Positions 8,304 through 17,935 of a stretch of 64,000 nt of DNA are shown piece after piece (positions within the stretch are counted from its first letter, which is position 1; every line of letters starts with the position of its first letter). The notes under the pieces were generated by a model. It saw only the letters and a list, made by a program, of their open reading frames with translations. It had not been told where the DNA came from and did not search any database. The stretch is from the NCBI RefSeq assembly GCF_018343535.1, contig NZ_JAGYPF010000004.1, forward strand, positions 579,666 through 643,665, in the 5' to 3' direction. This DNA comes from Neobacillus rhizophilus (lineage in GTDB: Bacteria; Bacillota; Bacilli; Bacillales; Cytobacillaceae). The position numbers and the translations under genes are program-made.

Positions 8304-9145
8304 GAGAAAGATTGTCTAACTTTGTTCTTTAATCTGATGTTTGAAAGAGCTTCACGTATGATGCCGAGACGAAATTCGTTATGGGTGTATGTTGACCAAC
8401 AAAAGTAAAATAAGAGGAGAGTTTCCGGTTAAATGCAGAATAAAGCTCGTTTTTGGGAAAATAAGGGGAGGTTTTCCGGTTATGCAAAGCAAAATCCCTC
8501 GTTTTCACGTTTTTCGAGTCGATAAGAGGAATCTCTCCGTCTATGTGAGCCCTTTTTAATAAAAATACCTAATTAGACGAAATTTTTCCGGCTATTATCA
8601 GCTCGGGTGCTTAACTTGATCCCCCAACCAATAAGTGTAGACTCTCTTAATTCTAAAGTCAGGAATCAGCAGCTTTTTATCCACCAGTTTATATAGATCA
8701 AACTTGAAAAGACGTATGCTAATTCATACGTCATGTGTCATTTAATATTAAAGCAGCCGAAAACAAATCCTTTAGAGTCTGTCCGCCTGCACAGTAAAAA
8801 TTTTTATTTTGAGAATACACCTTCAATAAAGACTCTCTTAATTGCAATTCCCAAAAAAATTATTACTAAATCAAATATGTAAAATTTTTATTTTACACCA
8901 AACGAAAATCTCCTGTCAATGGAAAATTTGTAATAATTTCTAACAAATGGTATGATGATAATACAATTGTTTTTCCAGTCGTATTCCAACCACCTCAGTA
9001 TTTTTTGCACATAGAATGAGGGATACGTTTTTTTATTCATTTTTTCGGAGGAAATTTAGGGTGTGAGCTTTGAATGGAAGCTGGGAATAAATTCCATTAC
9101 GATTTTTTAGTAACAGAGATTTTATTCTACAAGGAGGTCCAAATG
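8304..9145. other. Long non-coding stretch before the 9146 gene
   Basis: About 840 bases without a supported gene. It holds the four-unit repeat element (8410-8596) and an 8-bp palindromic hairpin GACGTATG/CATACGTC at 8711-8732 without a T-run. The rest is AT-rich. I see no gene remnant in it. Confidence 0.6.
8410..8596. repeat. Four-unit dispersed repeat element, copy 1
   Basis: Four imperfect palindromes of about 23 bases, approximately ATAAGnGGAnnnTTTCCGnnTAT, start at 8410, 8461, 8522 and 8572 (steps 51, 61, 50). The same four-unit layout occurs at 43559-43746. Spacers between units differ. No coding capacity is evident. Confidence 0.75.
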
Positions 9146-10000
9146 ATGAATCTAATCAATAAGAAAGTGACACACATGCGTTTTGGCACGGGTAGTATCG
9201 TTAATCAGAATGATTCTGTTATAGAAATACATTTCGCAACAGAAAATAAAAAGTTTGTTTTCCCTGATGCATTTGGAAAGCACCTAAAACTGCATGAACA
9301 AAGTGCAGCTCATTCTCTTGAAAAAATGTTACATGAAAAGGAAATGGAACGAGAGCAGGAAGGACGGAAGAAGGATGAGGCAATAAAACGGTATCGTAAA
9401 AATCTGGAACTTCGCTTGGAACATGAAAAATTGATGAAAAATCATAAACTTCATTCCGAATCACAAATGGCTTTTTGGTGTGACTCAGAAGAACAGATTA
9501 CTGCTTTTACAGAGTGGAAGGTTTTTTCAGGGGTCATAAAAACTGGGAATAACAAAGGTAAGCCAAACAAACCCATTCGCCTGCACCAAAATAGCGTATG
9601 TTTATTAACAGCGAGAGATTCCGAAATGCCCGAAAAAGACAGACGGATCTTAGGTGTCTATATGGTGAATAGAAATTTTATCGGTAAGCTTTGTGAAGAT
9701 GGAATGATTCCTGCTCATTCAGAATACAGACTCCAACTTACAAAAGAGGAATCGGATCAACTGCTTTTCTGGAAATATTTTGCGAATGAAAAATCCCTTG
9801 ACAAAATGACATGGAATTCAGGTAAATACCGTTATTTTGATAATGTCTGGATGGCTCAAATTTTGTTTGATATTGTTTCTTTAAAAAGTGATCCAAAGGA
9901 ACGAGAGCTAGCACAACAATTTTTTGAACACTTTTGTAAAATGAATGCGATAAGTAATCAAGAGCTGCCAAAACCTAATGGAGTATTAATGCGTGTTTAG
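9146..10000 (+). CDS. Conserved Bacillus protein of unknown function (KOW/Tudor-like N-terminus)
   Basis: A 284-residue protein. The N-terminal 45 residues (KKVTHMRFGTGSIVNQND...IEIHFATENKKFVFPDAF) resemble the small beta-barrel at the C-terminus of PcrA/UvrD-type helicases. This is followed by a charged coiled-coil-like helix (residues about 60-115) and a C-terminal domain with AFWCDSEEQ and GVYMVNRNFIG. Relatives are widespread in Bacilli and are, from memory, sometimes mislabelled malate synthase; nothing here resembles that enzyme. ATG 9146 or 9143 follows AAGGAGG at 9131-9137. The open frame from 9074 lacks a ribosome site. A hairpin terminator follows at 10091. Confidence 0.75.
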   Translation: MNLINKKVTHMRFGTGSIVNQNDSVIEIHFATENKKFVFPDAFGKHLKLHEQSAAHSLEKMLHEKEMEREQEGRKKDEAIKRYRKNLELRLEHEKLMKNHKLHSESQMAFWCDSEEQITAFTEWKVFSGVIKTGNNKGKPNKPIRLHQNSVCLLTARDSEMPEKDRRILGVYMVNRNFIGKLCEDGMIPAHSEYRLQLTKEESDQLLFWKYFANEKSLDKMTWNSGKYRYFDNVWMAQILFDIVSLKSDPKERELAQQFFEHFCKMNAISNQELPKPNGVLMRV

Positions 10001-10090
10001 GTGTTGGTGTTTCGGAGGGCAATGACAAGTGTGCTTCTGCCCATAATTAAATGCTGAAGAGTCTTCGGTATAAGTAATTCTAATGAACTA

Positions 10091-10133
10091 AGTGCCACGC
10101 ACACCGGTAAATGAGTGTGACTGGCACTTTTTT
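10091..10133 (+). terminator. Rho-independent terminator after the 9146 gene
   Basis: AGTGCCA and CACAC arms pair with GTGTG and TGGCACT around a central loop, directly followed by six Ts. Confidence 0.85.
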
Positions 10134-10302
10134 GCTTTTTAGGAGTTGGTGTAGAGTGGCACTATAAATAACTTTATAATTTTCATCTTGACCTGCTCAC
10201 ACCCCAAATGGAACGGTTGTAAAATGCAGAGTGAGCCATGTGCATCTAAGGATGACCCATATACCTATCCAAACTACACGATGGATGAAACAATCCCGAA
10301 TC

Positions 10303-11477
10303 AAGCAATACTAGAGAATAACACATAGCTTACTTCAGAGAATACAACAGAGAAAAATATATATTTGTCCCGTAAATACGAAACCGCAAATAAAACCCGC
10401 TTATCCTCAAGTAAAAACATCCTGATCCACAAATTAAAATAAAACTCACAAAAAAATTATTAAACTACCCTGTCTTTTTTAAGTCCTAATCGATATATAG
10501 AAGGTGAAGCGGTTGAGCCGATGCATCGGTCAGCCCTTTAAGCACGACTAACCAGTCCATTGGCGATTGAAAAAGAGGAGGGGAATAGGGTGAGTAAATT
10601 ATTGATCAACGAAAACCCGGTGATGATTATTCCATCACTGGCAGTCAAAATTGGCTTGAACGAAGCTGTAATCCTGCAGCAAATCCATTATTGGGTTCAT
10701 GGCAGCAGACATGTCATTGAAGGACGGAAGTGGATATTCAACACGTATAAAGATTGGCAGGAACAGCTTCCGTTCTGGTCTGAAAGCACGATTAAACGTA
10801 CGATTCACTCGTTGGAAAAACAAGGATTGCTGCTATCCGGGAACTGGAATCGGTCGAAAATGGATAAGACCAAGTGGTATACCATCGATTATCAAAGACT
10901 GGAGGAACTGACAGAAGGCGAGCCAATGAACCCTTCTGAGGAACCTCAGTCGGCCGATCATGAGACCACCGCAACAGAAACAGATCCAAACCACACCCAA
11001 GTCGACTTATATGAGTTGTTAGATGACAACGGTGACGAATACATGCAACAGCCTACAACACCATCACCAGCAGTAGAGAAAATACCGGTTGCCGAAGTCA
11101 TCTACTACCTGAATGAAAAAACAAATGCAGCCTACAAGCCAAGCAGTCGAAAACAAAGGAGCTGATTCGAGCAAGGGCAAGAGAAGGGTTTACCCTGGAG
11201 GATTTCAAAGCAGTGATTTATTTAAAATCGGCGGAATGGCTGGAGGACCCGGTTATGTGCAAATATCTGCGGCCGGAAACGTTATTTGGCTCGAAATTTG
11301 AGGCCTATCGCAACCAAAAGTCTTGGAAAAAAGAGCTAACCGAGGAGGACTTTGATTTAGATGAATAAGCGGGAAACGTTCGCCCTATTGAAAATGATTT
11401 CGGTGTTTTATGAACAGTTTAATTTCGATCAAGAGAAAGTGAACCTTTGGCACGATGCGCTAAAAGATCTTACGTTT
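10303..11477. repeat. 1.17-kb direct repeat, copy 2
   Basis: Direct-orientation counterpart of 2551-3726, about 7.75 kb away. It keeps the upstream non-coding DNA, the whole initiator gene with a one-base deletion, and 39 codons of the loader. Similarity ends sharply at 11477, where unrelated DNA leading to McrBC module 1 begins. Confidence 0.93.
10590..11368 (+). pseudogene. Phage-type replication initiator (DnaD-like), frameshifted copy
   Basis: Second copy of the initiator at 2838. The start here is GTG 10590 (copy 1 has ATG) after GAGGAGGGG. The frame is free of the two stops seen in copy 1 and encodes the complete winged-helix N-terminus (SKLLINENPVMIIPSL, FWSESTIKRTIHSLEKQ). One C is missing near 11148, so translation ends at 11165. 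The conserved phage C-terminal domain (FTLEDFKAVI...YLRPETLFGSKFEAYRNQ) then lies out of frame up to 11368. Each copy is therefore broken in a different place; recombination between them could rebuild an intact gene. Confidence 0.87.
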
Positions 11478-11486
11478 AAGACTTGA
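11361..11486 (+). pseudogene. Truncated helicase-loader (G39P-like) fragment
   Basis: The first 39 codons match the intact loader at 3610 almost residue for residue (NKRETFALLKMISVFYEQ). The match stops after the Thr-Phe pair and two unrelated codons precede a TGA. The junction at 11477 is the right-hand end of the direct repeat. Confidence 0.85.
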
Positions 11487-11712
11487 GGTGGGGTTTCTTG
11501 CTGGTGGTTTTGCTCATTCGCCAAATATAAGAATATTTCCTAGGATTACGGTTTTTAACAAATATAAAATATTGGAATCATGCTTTAGTATTTACTTTGG
11601 TATTGGTAAGTCAAAAACCCTAAAATTATGCTATAATTTTACAAATGATATTTTGAAATAAATTAAAATATAAATATCAGCTATATTCATTAACAGTATT
11701 TTGAGGTGTACG

Positions 11713-14112
11713 ATGACTACTTTAGATACCATCCTGATAAAAATAGGCCATTCCTATAGGGAAGGCATGACTGCAGAAGAGTTGTACCATGCCACCAGTG
11801 TAAGCTGGAAAATCAGTGAAAGCAGGCTGCAGTCTCAAGAATACAAGTATTACTGTGCAGTATATAATAACGAAATTAAAGAAGTGTATGAACTAATTGG
11901 ATACGAAAAGGATTTTCATCCTGACAATGTTGGAAGATTTATATTGAAAGGAAAAATAGCAGAAGAGGCCCTGCGCATGAAATTATTAGGGTTGGACGTT
12001 AGCGATATTCATAAAGGATCAGGAAACCCCATTAAATACGAAAATATGGAACATTTGCTCCAAAAGGGTGATCAGAAATCCGGTAATGATCAACAATTAA
12101 ATTTAAACCTTGACCAGCAAAATAATCCGCTAAATGAAAATGATGAAATACTCACTCATTTGTTTTATAAATTGGCTGTGTATTATAAAGAAATTAAAAC
12201 ATTGGGCACGAATAAGCCTAACTGGATCACAAAAGTAGATCAAAAAGGTGTATTTGTCGAAACATCGCGTTCTAGGGAAAAACATTCAAAAGGGGAAAGA
12301 AAACAACCTTACTATTACATCACATTTGAATTCTTGCTGGATGCTTGGAAAGAATTTTATGCTGTTAAAACAGCTTCAGCAAATGATTTTATAAAGACTC
12401 GCGGCAGATCGTCTTTTGTAATGGCATTCTTTAACAAACTTCCTTTCGTGGAAAGTTTTGAAAAAAATAATAGCATCTACATAAAATTAAAGGAATTTAC
12501 GACGGACCAACTTCCAGAAGCTAGTTTGGAGCAAGCGCTAAGTCTATTAGATGAAATCATCCATGATAAATTAGATCCAAAAACAATCTCTCAGCTTTAT
12601 AGTGATGATGCGACGAAACGGCTTAAGTTGCGAGCTCGGCAGGGGCTGAAAATTCTAGGATTTCTTACAGATGATTACCAAGTTCAGGAACAGTTTGTTA
12701 TGGGCTATAGCACAGCTCCTAACAAAGATTTGTTCTTGTCTCAAAAAATAAAAGAAAGTCCATATCTTTCTGTGATATTTAATTTGCTGTCACTTCTAAA
12801 TGGACAGTCTAGAGCTGACAAACTAACAATTTTATCTGAAATTGGGATGCTTCTGGTTAGGAACTCCTTAGGCAAAAACCAAATGTTAAAATCTGTGGCC
12901 GAATATCGGACAAGAAATATCTTAAATTGGTTTAAAAATGTTGGAATGGTCGACGAGGAGTGGAATGAATTGATTCAAGAAGAGATGCTTTACCCGAATA
13001 ATAACTCCTATGAACCAAAAGTCATCATCTCTCATATAGACAATTACATATCGAGTAAGGGCTTTTATTTTGAGAAACAGGAAATTATCAATTTATATTT
13101 ATCTTTACGGACCAAGCCGTTCATTATTATCTCAGGAATCTCTGGAACTGGTAAAACGATGATCGTTAAATGGTTTGCGGAAAGTTTTGGGGCTACGAAG
13201 GAGAATGGTCAATTCCAGCTAATACCGGTCCGGCCGGATTGGAGCGATGGTTCGGATCTCCTTGGTTACCGTGATATAAAAGGGGAATTTATTGCTGGAC
13301 CATTGACCAAAGTACTAAAAGCAGCGAACGGAAATCCTGACAAACCTTATTTTGTTTTATTAGATGAAATGAACCTAGCTCGTGTAGAGTATTATTTTAG
13401 CGACTTTTTGAGTGTGATGGAAAGTCGTGAATGGAAAGATGGAAAACTTGTTACTCACTCAGTTTTGCAAGAGGATATTCTGGGCGAACATCTTGGCATC
13501 CCTGAAAATGTCTTTATATTTGGAACTGTTAACATGGATGAAACGACTTTTCCATTTAGTAAAAAGGTTTTGGATCGTGCCAATACGATTGAGTTTAACC
13601 GAGTGGTTCTAAATAACTTTTCATTCCTGGAGGACCATCTGCCAGTCGAATCAATTAGTATTAATAGTTCCAATTTGGTCAGCCGTTTTCTTCATATTAA
13701 AGAAGCTTATGAGGAGAATAAGGACATTGTACATAATGTCTCAACAGAATTAATGAAAATTAACGGTATTCTTGAAACTATTGGAGCGCATGTTGGTTAC
13801 CGGGTCCGGGATGAAGTCTGTTTTTATATGATTTATAACCATTCCGCTGGTTTAATGGATTTTAATGAAGCGTTTGATTATCAGATCTTACAAAAGATTC
13901 TCCCGCGGATCGCTGGTAGTGACTATCGTGTTTATCAGGTCATCAAAGAGCTTTATACATATTGTACAGGTATAAAAATTAATGATGATAACCTGCCAGA
14001 CCTAAATGATGGATTCTCTGAAGCTTCCTATCCTAAAAGTGCGAGGAAAATAGCTGAAATGTTAAGGAGGTATGACGTGGATGGGTTCACTTCCTTCTGG
14101 CTCGGCGGTTGA
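11713..14112 (+). CDS. McrB-like AAA+ GTPase of a type IV restriction module (module 1)
   Basis: A 799-residue motor subunit of an McrBC-like system. The first 115 residues form a separate domain (GHSYREGMTAEELYHATSV, YYCAVYNNEIKEVYELIGY, GNPIKYEN) that probably reads the DNA target. A middle part includes TLGTNKPNWI and a helical region. The AAA+ domain has Walker A GISGTGKT near residue 475, the McrB-type PVRPDWSDGSDLLGY, Walker B YFVLLDEMNLARVEYYFSDFLSVMESR near 545, and GTVNMDETT (the MNTADRS-like sensor) near 603, then GYRVRDEV. ATG 11713 has GAGGTG just upstream; an upstream TTG would add four residues. It overlaps the nuclease gene by 32 bases. McrB normally hydrolyses GTP and drives cleavage of modified DNA; the modification recognised here cannot be read off. 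Confidence 0.92.
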   Translation: MTTLDTILIKIGHSYREGMTAEELYHATSVSWKISESRLQSQEYKYYCAVYNNEIKEVYELIGYEKDFHPDNVGRFILKGKIAEEALRMKLLGLDVSDIHKGSGNPIKYENMEHLLQKGDQKSGNDQQLNLNLDQQNNPLNENDEILTHLFYKLAVYYKEIKTLGTNKPNWITKVDQKGVFVETSRSREKHSKGERKQPYYYITFEFLLDAWKEFYAVKTASANDFIKTRGRSSFVMAFFNKLPFVESFEKNNSIYIKLKEFTTDQLPEASLEQALSLLDEIIHDKLDPKTISQLYSDDATKRLKLRARQGLKILGFLTDDYQVQEQFVMGYSTAPNKDLFLSQKIKESPYLSVIFNLLSLLNGQSRADKLTILSEIGMLLVRNSLGKNQMLKSVAEYRTRNILNWFKNVGMVDEEWNELIQEEMLYPNNNSYEPKVIISHIDNYISSKGFYFEKQEIINLYLSLRTKPFIIISGISGTGKTMIVKWFAESFGATKENGQFQLIPVRPDWSDGSDLLGYRDIKGEFIAGPLTKVLKAANGNPDKPYFVLLDEMNLARVEYYFSDFLSVMESREWKDGKLVTHSVLQEDILGEHLGIPENVFIFGTVNMDETTFPFSKKVLDRANTIEFNRVVLNNFSFLEDHLPVESISINSSNLVSRFLHIKEAYEENKDIVHNVSTELMKINGILETIGAHVGYRVRDEVCFYMIYNHSAGLMDFNEAFDYQILQKILPRIAGSDYRVYQVIKELYTYCTGIKINDDNLPDLNDGFSEASYPKSARKIAEMLRRYDVDGFTSFWLGG

Positions 14113-16594
14113 AGATGTTGAACTAGTCGTCATCGAAACCTCAGAATTAAGTTTGTATATAAAAGGGAAACCGTTTCATGAACGGTATGAAAGTTTAAAA
14201 GCTTACCGCAAAATGAAAAACGAAGACCGGATGTTTTTTTCTTATAAGGGTATAGGAATTGAAAATGTGCAAGTTTTTGATGTGAAAGAAGGAGAATTGG
14301 GGCCTTATCAAAAGGAGAGGCAAAGGCCTATCTTTTTTGAAAATGGTGTCTACCAGTTAGTTGTTACTTCTAAGAAAGGAGTACCTTTGTCCTTCCATCA
14401 TGAAAATCCCTCCTTAAGAAAAGCAGTCGGAATGGCGGGTTTTGGGGCAAATAAATTACTAATGGGAAACCTGAATTTTCCCAATGAAGTAGGTTTTTCA
14501 AGCTTTGAAATCAATGATAGTATGCAGAAGCTGCTGGAGGTTACCATTGAAATTTTTCCTTCCAAGCTGGATTACAAAGAGGACTATAAACGGCTGATCT
14601 ATGAAGTTAATGAAGAAGTGTACAACTTGGCCTATCACTTTATAAAAAGGACCTACTTAAGCGCTTCGAGCGCTCCAAGTCAAAAGCCATCATGGACAGA
14701 GTTTTATAGATTGTTGGATGCTCATTTTTCTGCATTTTTAAAGGCTGTCAGCCGTATTGAATCTCAGCCCTACCCTGAGTTAACTACCATTTATCACAAA
14801 GTGAGAGGCGACCAGCTCAGGAGAGTCGATTCTTTTGAACGAAGCTATTTAAGAAAACGGCCTCATTTATTTCATGAGGTAACAAAAGGCATTCCTATTA
14901 ACGGGAAAATTGTTATGCCTGTACATGGGATGAGAGGAAAAAAAACTATATCTTATGACACATTGGAAAATCGATTTGTCAAATGGATGATGATTCGGCT
15001 GATCAATAAGATTGGGGAGTTATCTAAGAAATTAACAATGTCTCGCGGCCCATATGAGGTTCAGATAAATGAATGGCTGATAAACAAAATTACTAGAATG
15101 AAAAAGCAATTAGAACTTCATGTCCAAAATCGGTTCTGGAAAGAGATTGGTGAATTGAACCGCTCCGTGATGAGTTTGGTTATCCAAATGGCGCCGGGAT
15201 ATCGAGAGGCCTTTCAGGTATACTTAATTGTTTCCAGAGGACTAATATTGAATGGCCGGTTTTATCAAATGTCAGTTAAGGATGTTGCTGCGTTATATGA
15301 ATACTGGACTTTCTTAAAGCTTGGACAAATTCTCGCCCGAAAATATACACCCGTTTCCCAGGATATAATTAAAGTGAATCGCGAAGGATTTTACGTAAAT
15401 CTTGATATATCAAAATCAGCTGAAAGGGTGTTTATACATCCCATTACGGGAGAACGAATTATTCTTCATTATCAGAAACCAGACCGCTCCTTACCGACTG
15501 TTTCGCAAAAACCTGATACAGTATTAAGCATCGAGAAGAAGGGTAAAGATTATTCCTATAACTATATATTTGATGCCAAATATCGAATTGATTTCGCCGT
15601 GGAAGGTAGCTATTACCATACACAATATAAAGGTCCCGGACCATTAGAAGAAGATATTAACACGATGCATCGATACAGGGATGCTTTGGTTGTTAACCAT
15701 GGAAAAGAATATGAAAGAGAAGCATTTGGAGCCTATGTCCTGTTCCCAGGGTTTTTTGAAGAGGAATATGTAACCCATCCTTTTTATTCCAGTATTGACA
15801 AGGTGAACATTGGGGGTTTGCCTTTTTTGCCGAATACAACCAAACTAGTTGAACAATTTATCGAAAACCTCATTGAGAAAAGCCCGGAGGAAATACAAAA
15901 AGAAGGGATATTGCCAAAAGGTACGAAAGAAGAGTGGTTTTCCTCATTGGATAGTAAGGTCATGGTGGCTAACGTTAAAAGTAACTCAGAATATCAGAAC
16001 TTTTTAAATCAACGTTACTTTACCTTGCCGGTAAAACAATTAAAAAAAGGCTGGCAGGAGGCAGAATATATTGCACTGTATCTTCCAAAAGATGTTTCGA
16101 ATGAATATAACGGGATATATTATTACAGCAAAATTGACGAGGTGCAAATCGTAAAAGGATCAGAACTTCCTTTTGTTTCAGTCAGAAATGATGGAGAATA
16201 CGCCTATTTTAAAGTACAACCTTGGAACAAATTGGGACAGGTGATTCGCCCTGTTCAATATGGTATTAGCGCCTATATCATGACAACTTTAAATACTCTA
16301 AAATATTCTAATGAACTGCCTGAGCTTTTTATGAAAACCAATGATGAAGTGACTTTATGGAGAATGCTGCGAAGAATCTCTAACCAGATTAAAATTGATT
16401 TGGATGAAAAAACGTTAGATTACGCTAGTAATATCACATACCTAAATTTAAGAAATTTAGATATTCAAATTGACCACTCCACAAACATGCTGGAAATAGA
16501 AAATTCCTTAAGTAAGAAAAGCTTGGATCTTAAACTTTTAGAACAGCAGCCGTCGAAAGTTTTTAAAGAAATTTTGGGGATGATTGAGGAATAA
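14081..16594 (+). CDS. DUF2357 / PD-(D/E)XK nuclease, McrC-like partner (module 1)
   Basis: An 837-residue protein with a DUF2357-type region in its first half (RVDSFERSYLRKRPHLFHE, YDTLENRFVKWMMIRLI) and a PD-(D/E)XK nuclease core. The visible parts of the core are KPDTVLSIEKKGKDYSYNYIFDAKYR near residue 480-500, where the DAK triplet supplies the second Asp and Lys, and MHRYRDALV further on. A roughly 210-residue C-terminal extension (from about 625: AEYIALYLPKDV, YYYSKIDEVQIV, QPWNKLGQVI) is absent from the module 2 partner. ATG 14081 is preferred because AAGGAGG ends ten bases upstream; ATG 14072 is too close to it. Overlap with the AAA+ gene implies coupled synthesis. Confidence 0.9.
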   Translation: MGSLPSGSAVEDVELVVIETSELSLYIKGKPFHERYESLKAYRKMKNEDRMFFSYKGIGIENVQVFDVKEGELGPYQKERQRPIFFENGVYQLVVTSKKGVPLSFHHENPSLRKAVGMAGFGANKLLMGNLNFPNEVGFSSFEINDSMQKLLEVTIEIFPSKLDYKEDYKRLIYEVNEEVYNLAYHFIKRTYLSASSAPSQKPSWTEFYRLLDAHFSAFLKAVSRIESQPYPELTTIYHKVRGDQLRRVDSFERSYLRKRPHLFHEVTKGIPINGKIVMPVHGMRGKKTISYDTLENRFVKWMMIRLINKIGELSKKLTMSRGPYEVQINEWLINKITRMKKQLELHVQNRFWKEIGELNRSVMSLVIQMAPGYREAFQVYLIVSRGLILNGRFYQMSVKDVAALYEYWTFLKLGQILARKYTPVSQDIIKVNREGFYVNLDISKSAERVFIHPITGERIILHYQKPDRSLPTVSQKPDTVLSIEKKGKDYSYNYIFDAKYRIDFAVEGSYYHTQYKGPGPLEEDINTMHRYRDALVVNHGKEYEREAFGAYVLFPGFFEEEYVTHPFYSSIDKVNIGGLPFLPNTTKLVEQFIENLIEKSPEEIQKEGILPKGTKEEWFSSLDSKVMVANVKSNSEYQNFLNQRYFTLPVKQLKKGWQEAEYIALYLPKDVSNEYNGIYYYSKIDEVQIVKGSELPFVSVRNDGEYAYFKVQPWNKLGQVIRPVQYGISAYIMTTLNTLKYSNELPELFMKTNDEVTLWRMLRRISNQIKIDLDEKTLDYASNITYLNLRNLDIQIDHSTNMLEIENSLSKKSLDLKLLEQQPSKVFKEILGMIEE

Positions 16595-16697
16595 TTTTTT
16601 AAGAGCCAGGTAGCTGTATATTTTTAATTGTGCACGGCATTTTTTGCTTAAGTTCAATTTAGTTTTATGATTGTAAGGGGATTTTTTATACACATAA

Positions 16698-16740
16698 GGA
16701 CGGTTCTATTGCCTCATTAACTAGTGAATAGGTACCGTCC
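16698..16740. terminator. Hairpin after McrBC module 1, repeated at 18006
   Basis: GGACGGT pairs with ACCGTCC across a 29-base interval; the following bases are only moderately T-rich. A related hairpin (GACGGT/ACCGTC) with similar flanking sequence lies at 18006-18046, so this is also a short local repeat. Confidence 0.55.
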
Positions 16741-16840
16741 TCGCTGTTTTATTCAAAATAAAGATATTCTCAAATAGTCTTATTCGCTATGTCTTAGGTA
16801 TTCCCTGGGACTATCTGGTTGAACGCCAACGTCGTTAAGA

Positions 16841-17323
16841 TTAGTTAATAATTAAATCCTTCAATGTCAACCGCGCTCCTTCCCGCCATTGCTTTACAGC
16901 CGATACCGTTACACTTTCCCGTTCGGCAATTTCCTTAACGGATAGGCCAGAATGAAGAGTGCAAAGAAGCCAATTCTGTTGTTTTGGGGTTAGCATCTCC
17001 AAACAGGATGACAAGGTTTCTTTTTCTAAAGAGGGGTCTTGCCGGCAGTCAGGTGCCATCTCCCAGAATTCATTCTCCGGACAAAAACTTCTTTCCTGGA
17101 TTTTTGCCATCTTATTGAGTTCCATAAGCAGCTTGTCTCTAATATATGAATAAGCATAGTTTGTAAAATTCCCTTTTTCCGGATTGAATCGTTGGCTGGC
17201 TTCCCATAAGGAAATGAGGCCAATTTGGTAAAATTCCTCCAAGTCTGTGTAAAGATGAAGAGAGTGGATGATCTTGTGAATCATCGGTTGATACTGTTCT
17301 GCTAACTGTTCAAAGCTTTCCAA
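16841..17323 (-). CDS. Small sigma-70-family sigma factor, copy 1
   Basis: A 160-residue RNA polymerase sigma factor. Region 2 is recognisable (YTDLEEFYQIGLISLWEASQRFNPEKGNFTNYAYSYIRDKLLMEL, the core-binding and -10 part), and region 4 at the C-terminus is a helix-turn-helix (GLSVKEIAERESVTVSAVKQWREGAR). Region 3 is minimal, as in short Bacillus alternative sigma factors. The start is TTG 17323 behind GAAAGGA. A close paralogue, about four-fifths identical, sits at 40576-41058 with the same start codon and the same upstream DNA. No anti-sigma factor is adjacent. Confidence 0.88.
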   Translation of the reverse strand: MESFEQLAEQYQPMIHKIIHSLHLYTDLEEFYQIGLISLWEASQRFNPEKGNFTNYAYSYIRDKLLMELNKMAKIQERSFCPENEFWEMAPDCRQDPSLEKETLSSCLEMLTPKQQNWLLCTLHSGLSVKEIAERESVTVSAVKQWREGARLTLKDLIIN

Positions 17324-17379
17324 CGGTAGTTCCTTTCAGGAAAGCCCGCTTTGCCATTGTATTCCCGGGTACCTTTACC

Positions 17380-17520
17380 ATAGCGGGATTTCCTAATTTC
17401 AGCGAATCCACTCATTTCTAATTTGGTACCGAATTCCCCCTTGAAAATGGCAAAATCTACTGTCTTATTTCTAATTTGGAGCAGATTTTAAGAAGTTTCG
17501 ACCAAAAGTATATAAATTGA
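17380..17520. promoter_or_regulatory. Conserved divergent control region of sigma copy 1
   Basis: Between the sigma gene and the divergent acetyltransferase remnant, CTAATTT occurs three times (17393, 17418, 17471). All three are conserved in the second copy (41129, 41154, 41207). Conservation between duplicates while the neighbouring acetyltransferase has decayed suggests promoter or operator sequence, possibly autoregulated. This is inference. Confidence 0.4.
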
Positions 17521-17599
17521 AATTAGGGAAGATTATCAAAAGGTATTTTTTGATTCTGAAGCGAATCTCTTGCTAGAGAAGCTATTACAATGAGGTGGT

Positions 17600-17935
17600 T
17601 CAATCGAGAGATTACAAAAATTGTTGAGTTTCATCCATTGGAAACTGAGAGAATTAAATTTCAAATATTAACCCTTGAAAATGCAGAAGAGGTTTTTTAG
17701 GTATTTCTCGGATATAAGTGTAACGAAGTATATGGATATAGAAACCTTAAGGATAATATCTTTAGGTTTACTTTTGATATAGCCGAAGAGGATGAAGAAA
17801 TACTCTTTCGTTGGACAAAGGAAATTTGCGAATACAGGCTTCATTATCATTTTGAACGGATGGGGGATAACTCCGGTAAGGGGAAAATAGGGGAAATCTT
17901 CCTAAATGGTTGTACCCGGCAACCCTTTTCATGAC
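17600..17935 (+). pseudogene. Decayed GNAT acetyltransferase, copy 1
   Basis: Translated pieces in different frames resemble a GNAT N-acetyltransferase N-terminus: LETERIKFQILTLENAEEVF, then a stop and frame change to SDISVTKYMDIETLKDN. It is divergent from the sigma factor. The same opening (LETERIKFQILTLEN) occurs at 41343 in the duplicated segment. No intact reading frame remains. Confidence 0.6.

Noticed and set aside
8410..8596. CRISPR array
   Set aside because: Units are imperfect palindromes differing from each other, spacer lengths vary, and there are no cas genes.
9146..10000. Malate synthase
   Set aside because: No TIM-barrel or malate-synthase motif; the label is a common misannotation of this small family.
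10121..10135. TGGCAC followed by TTGCT, a possible sigma-54 promoter
   Set aside because: Only 9 bases separate GG and GC (10 are required), and the bases belong to the terminator hairpin of the 9146 gene.
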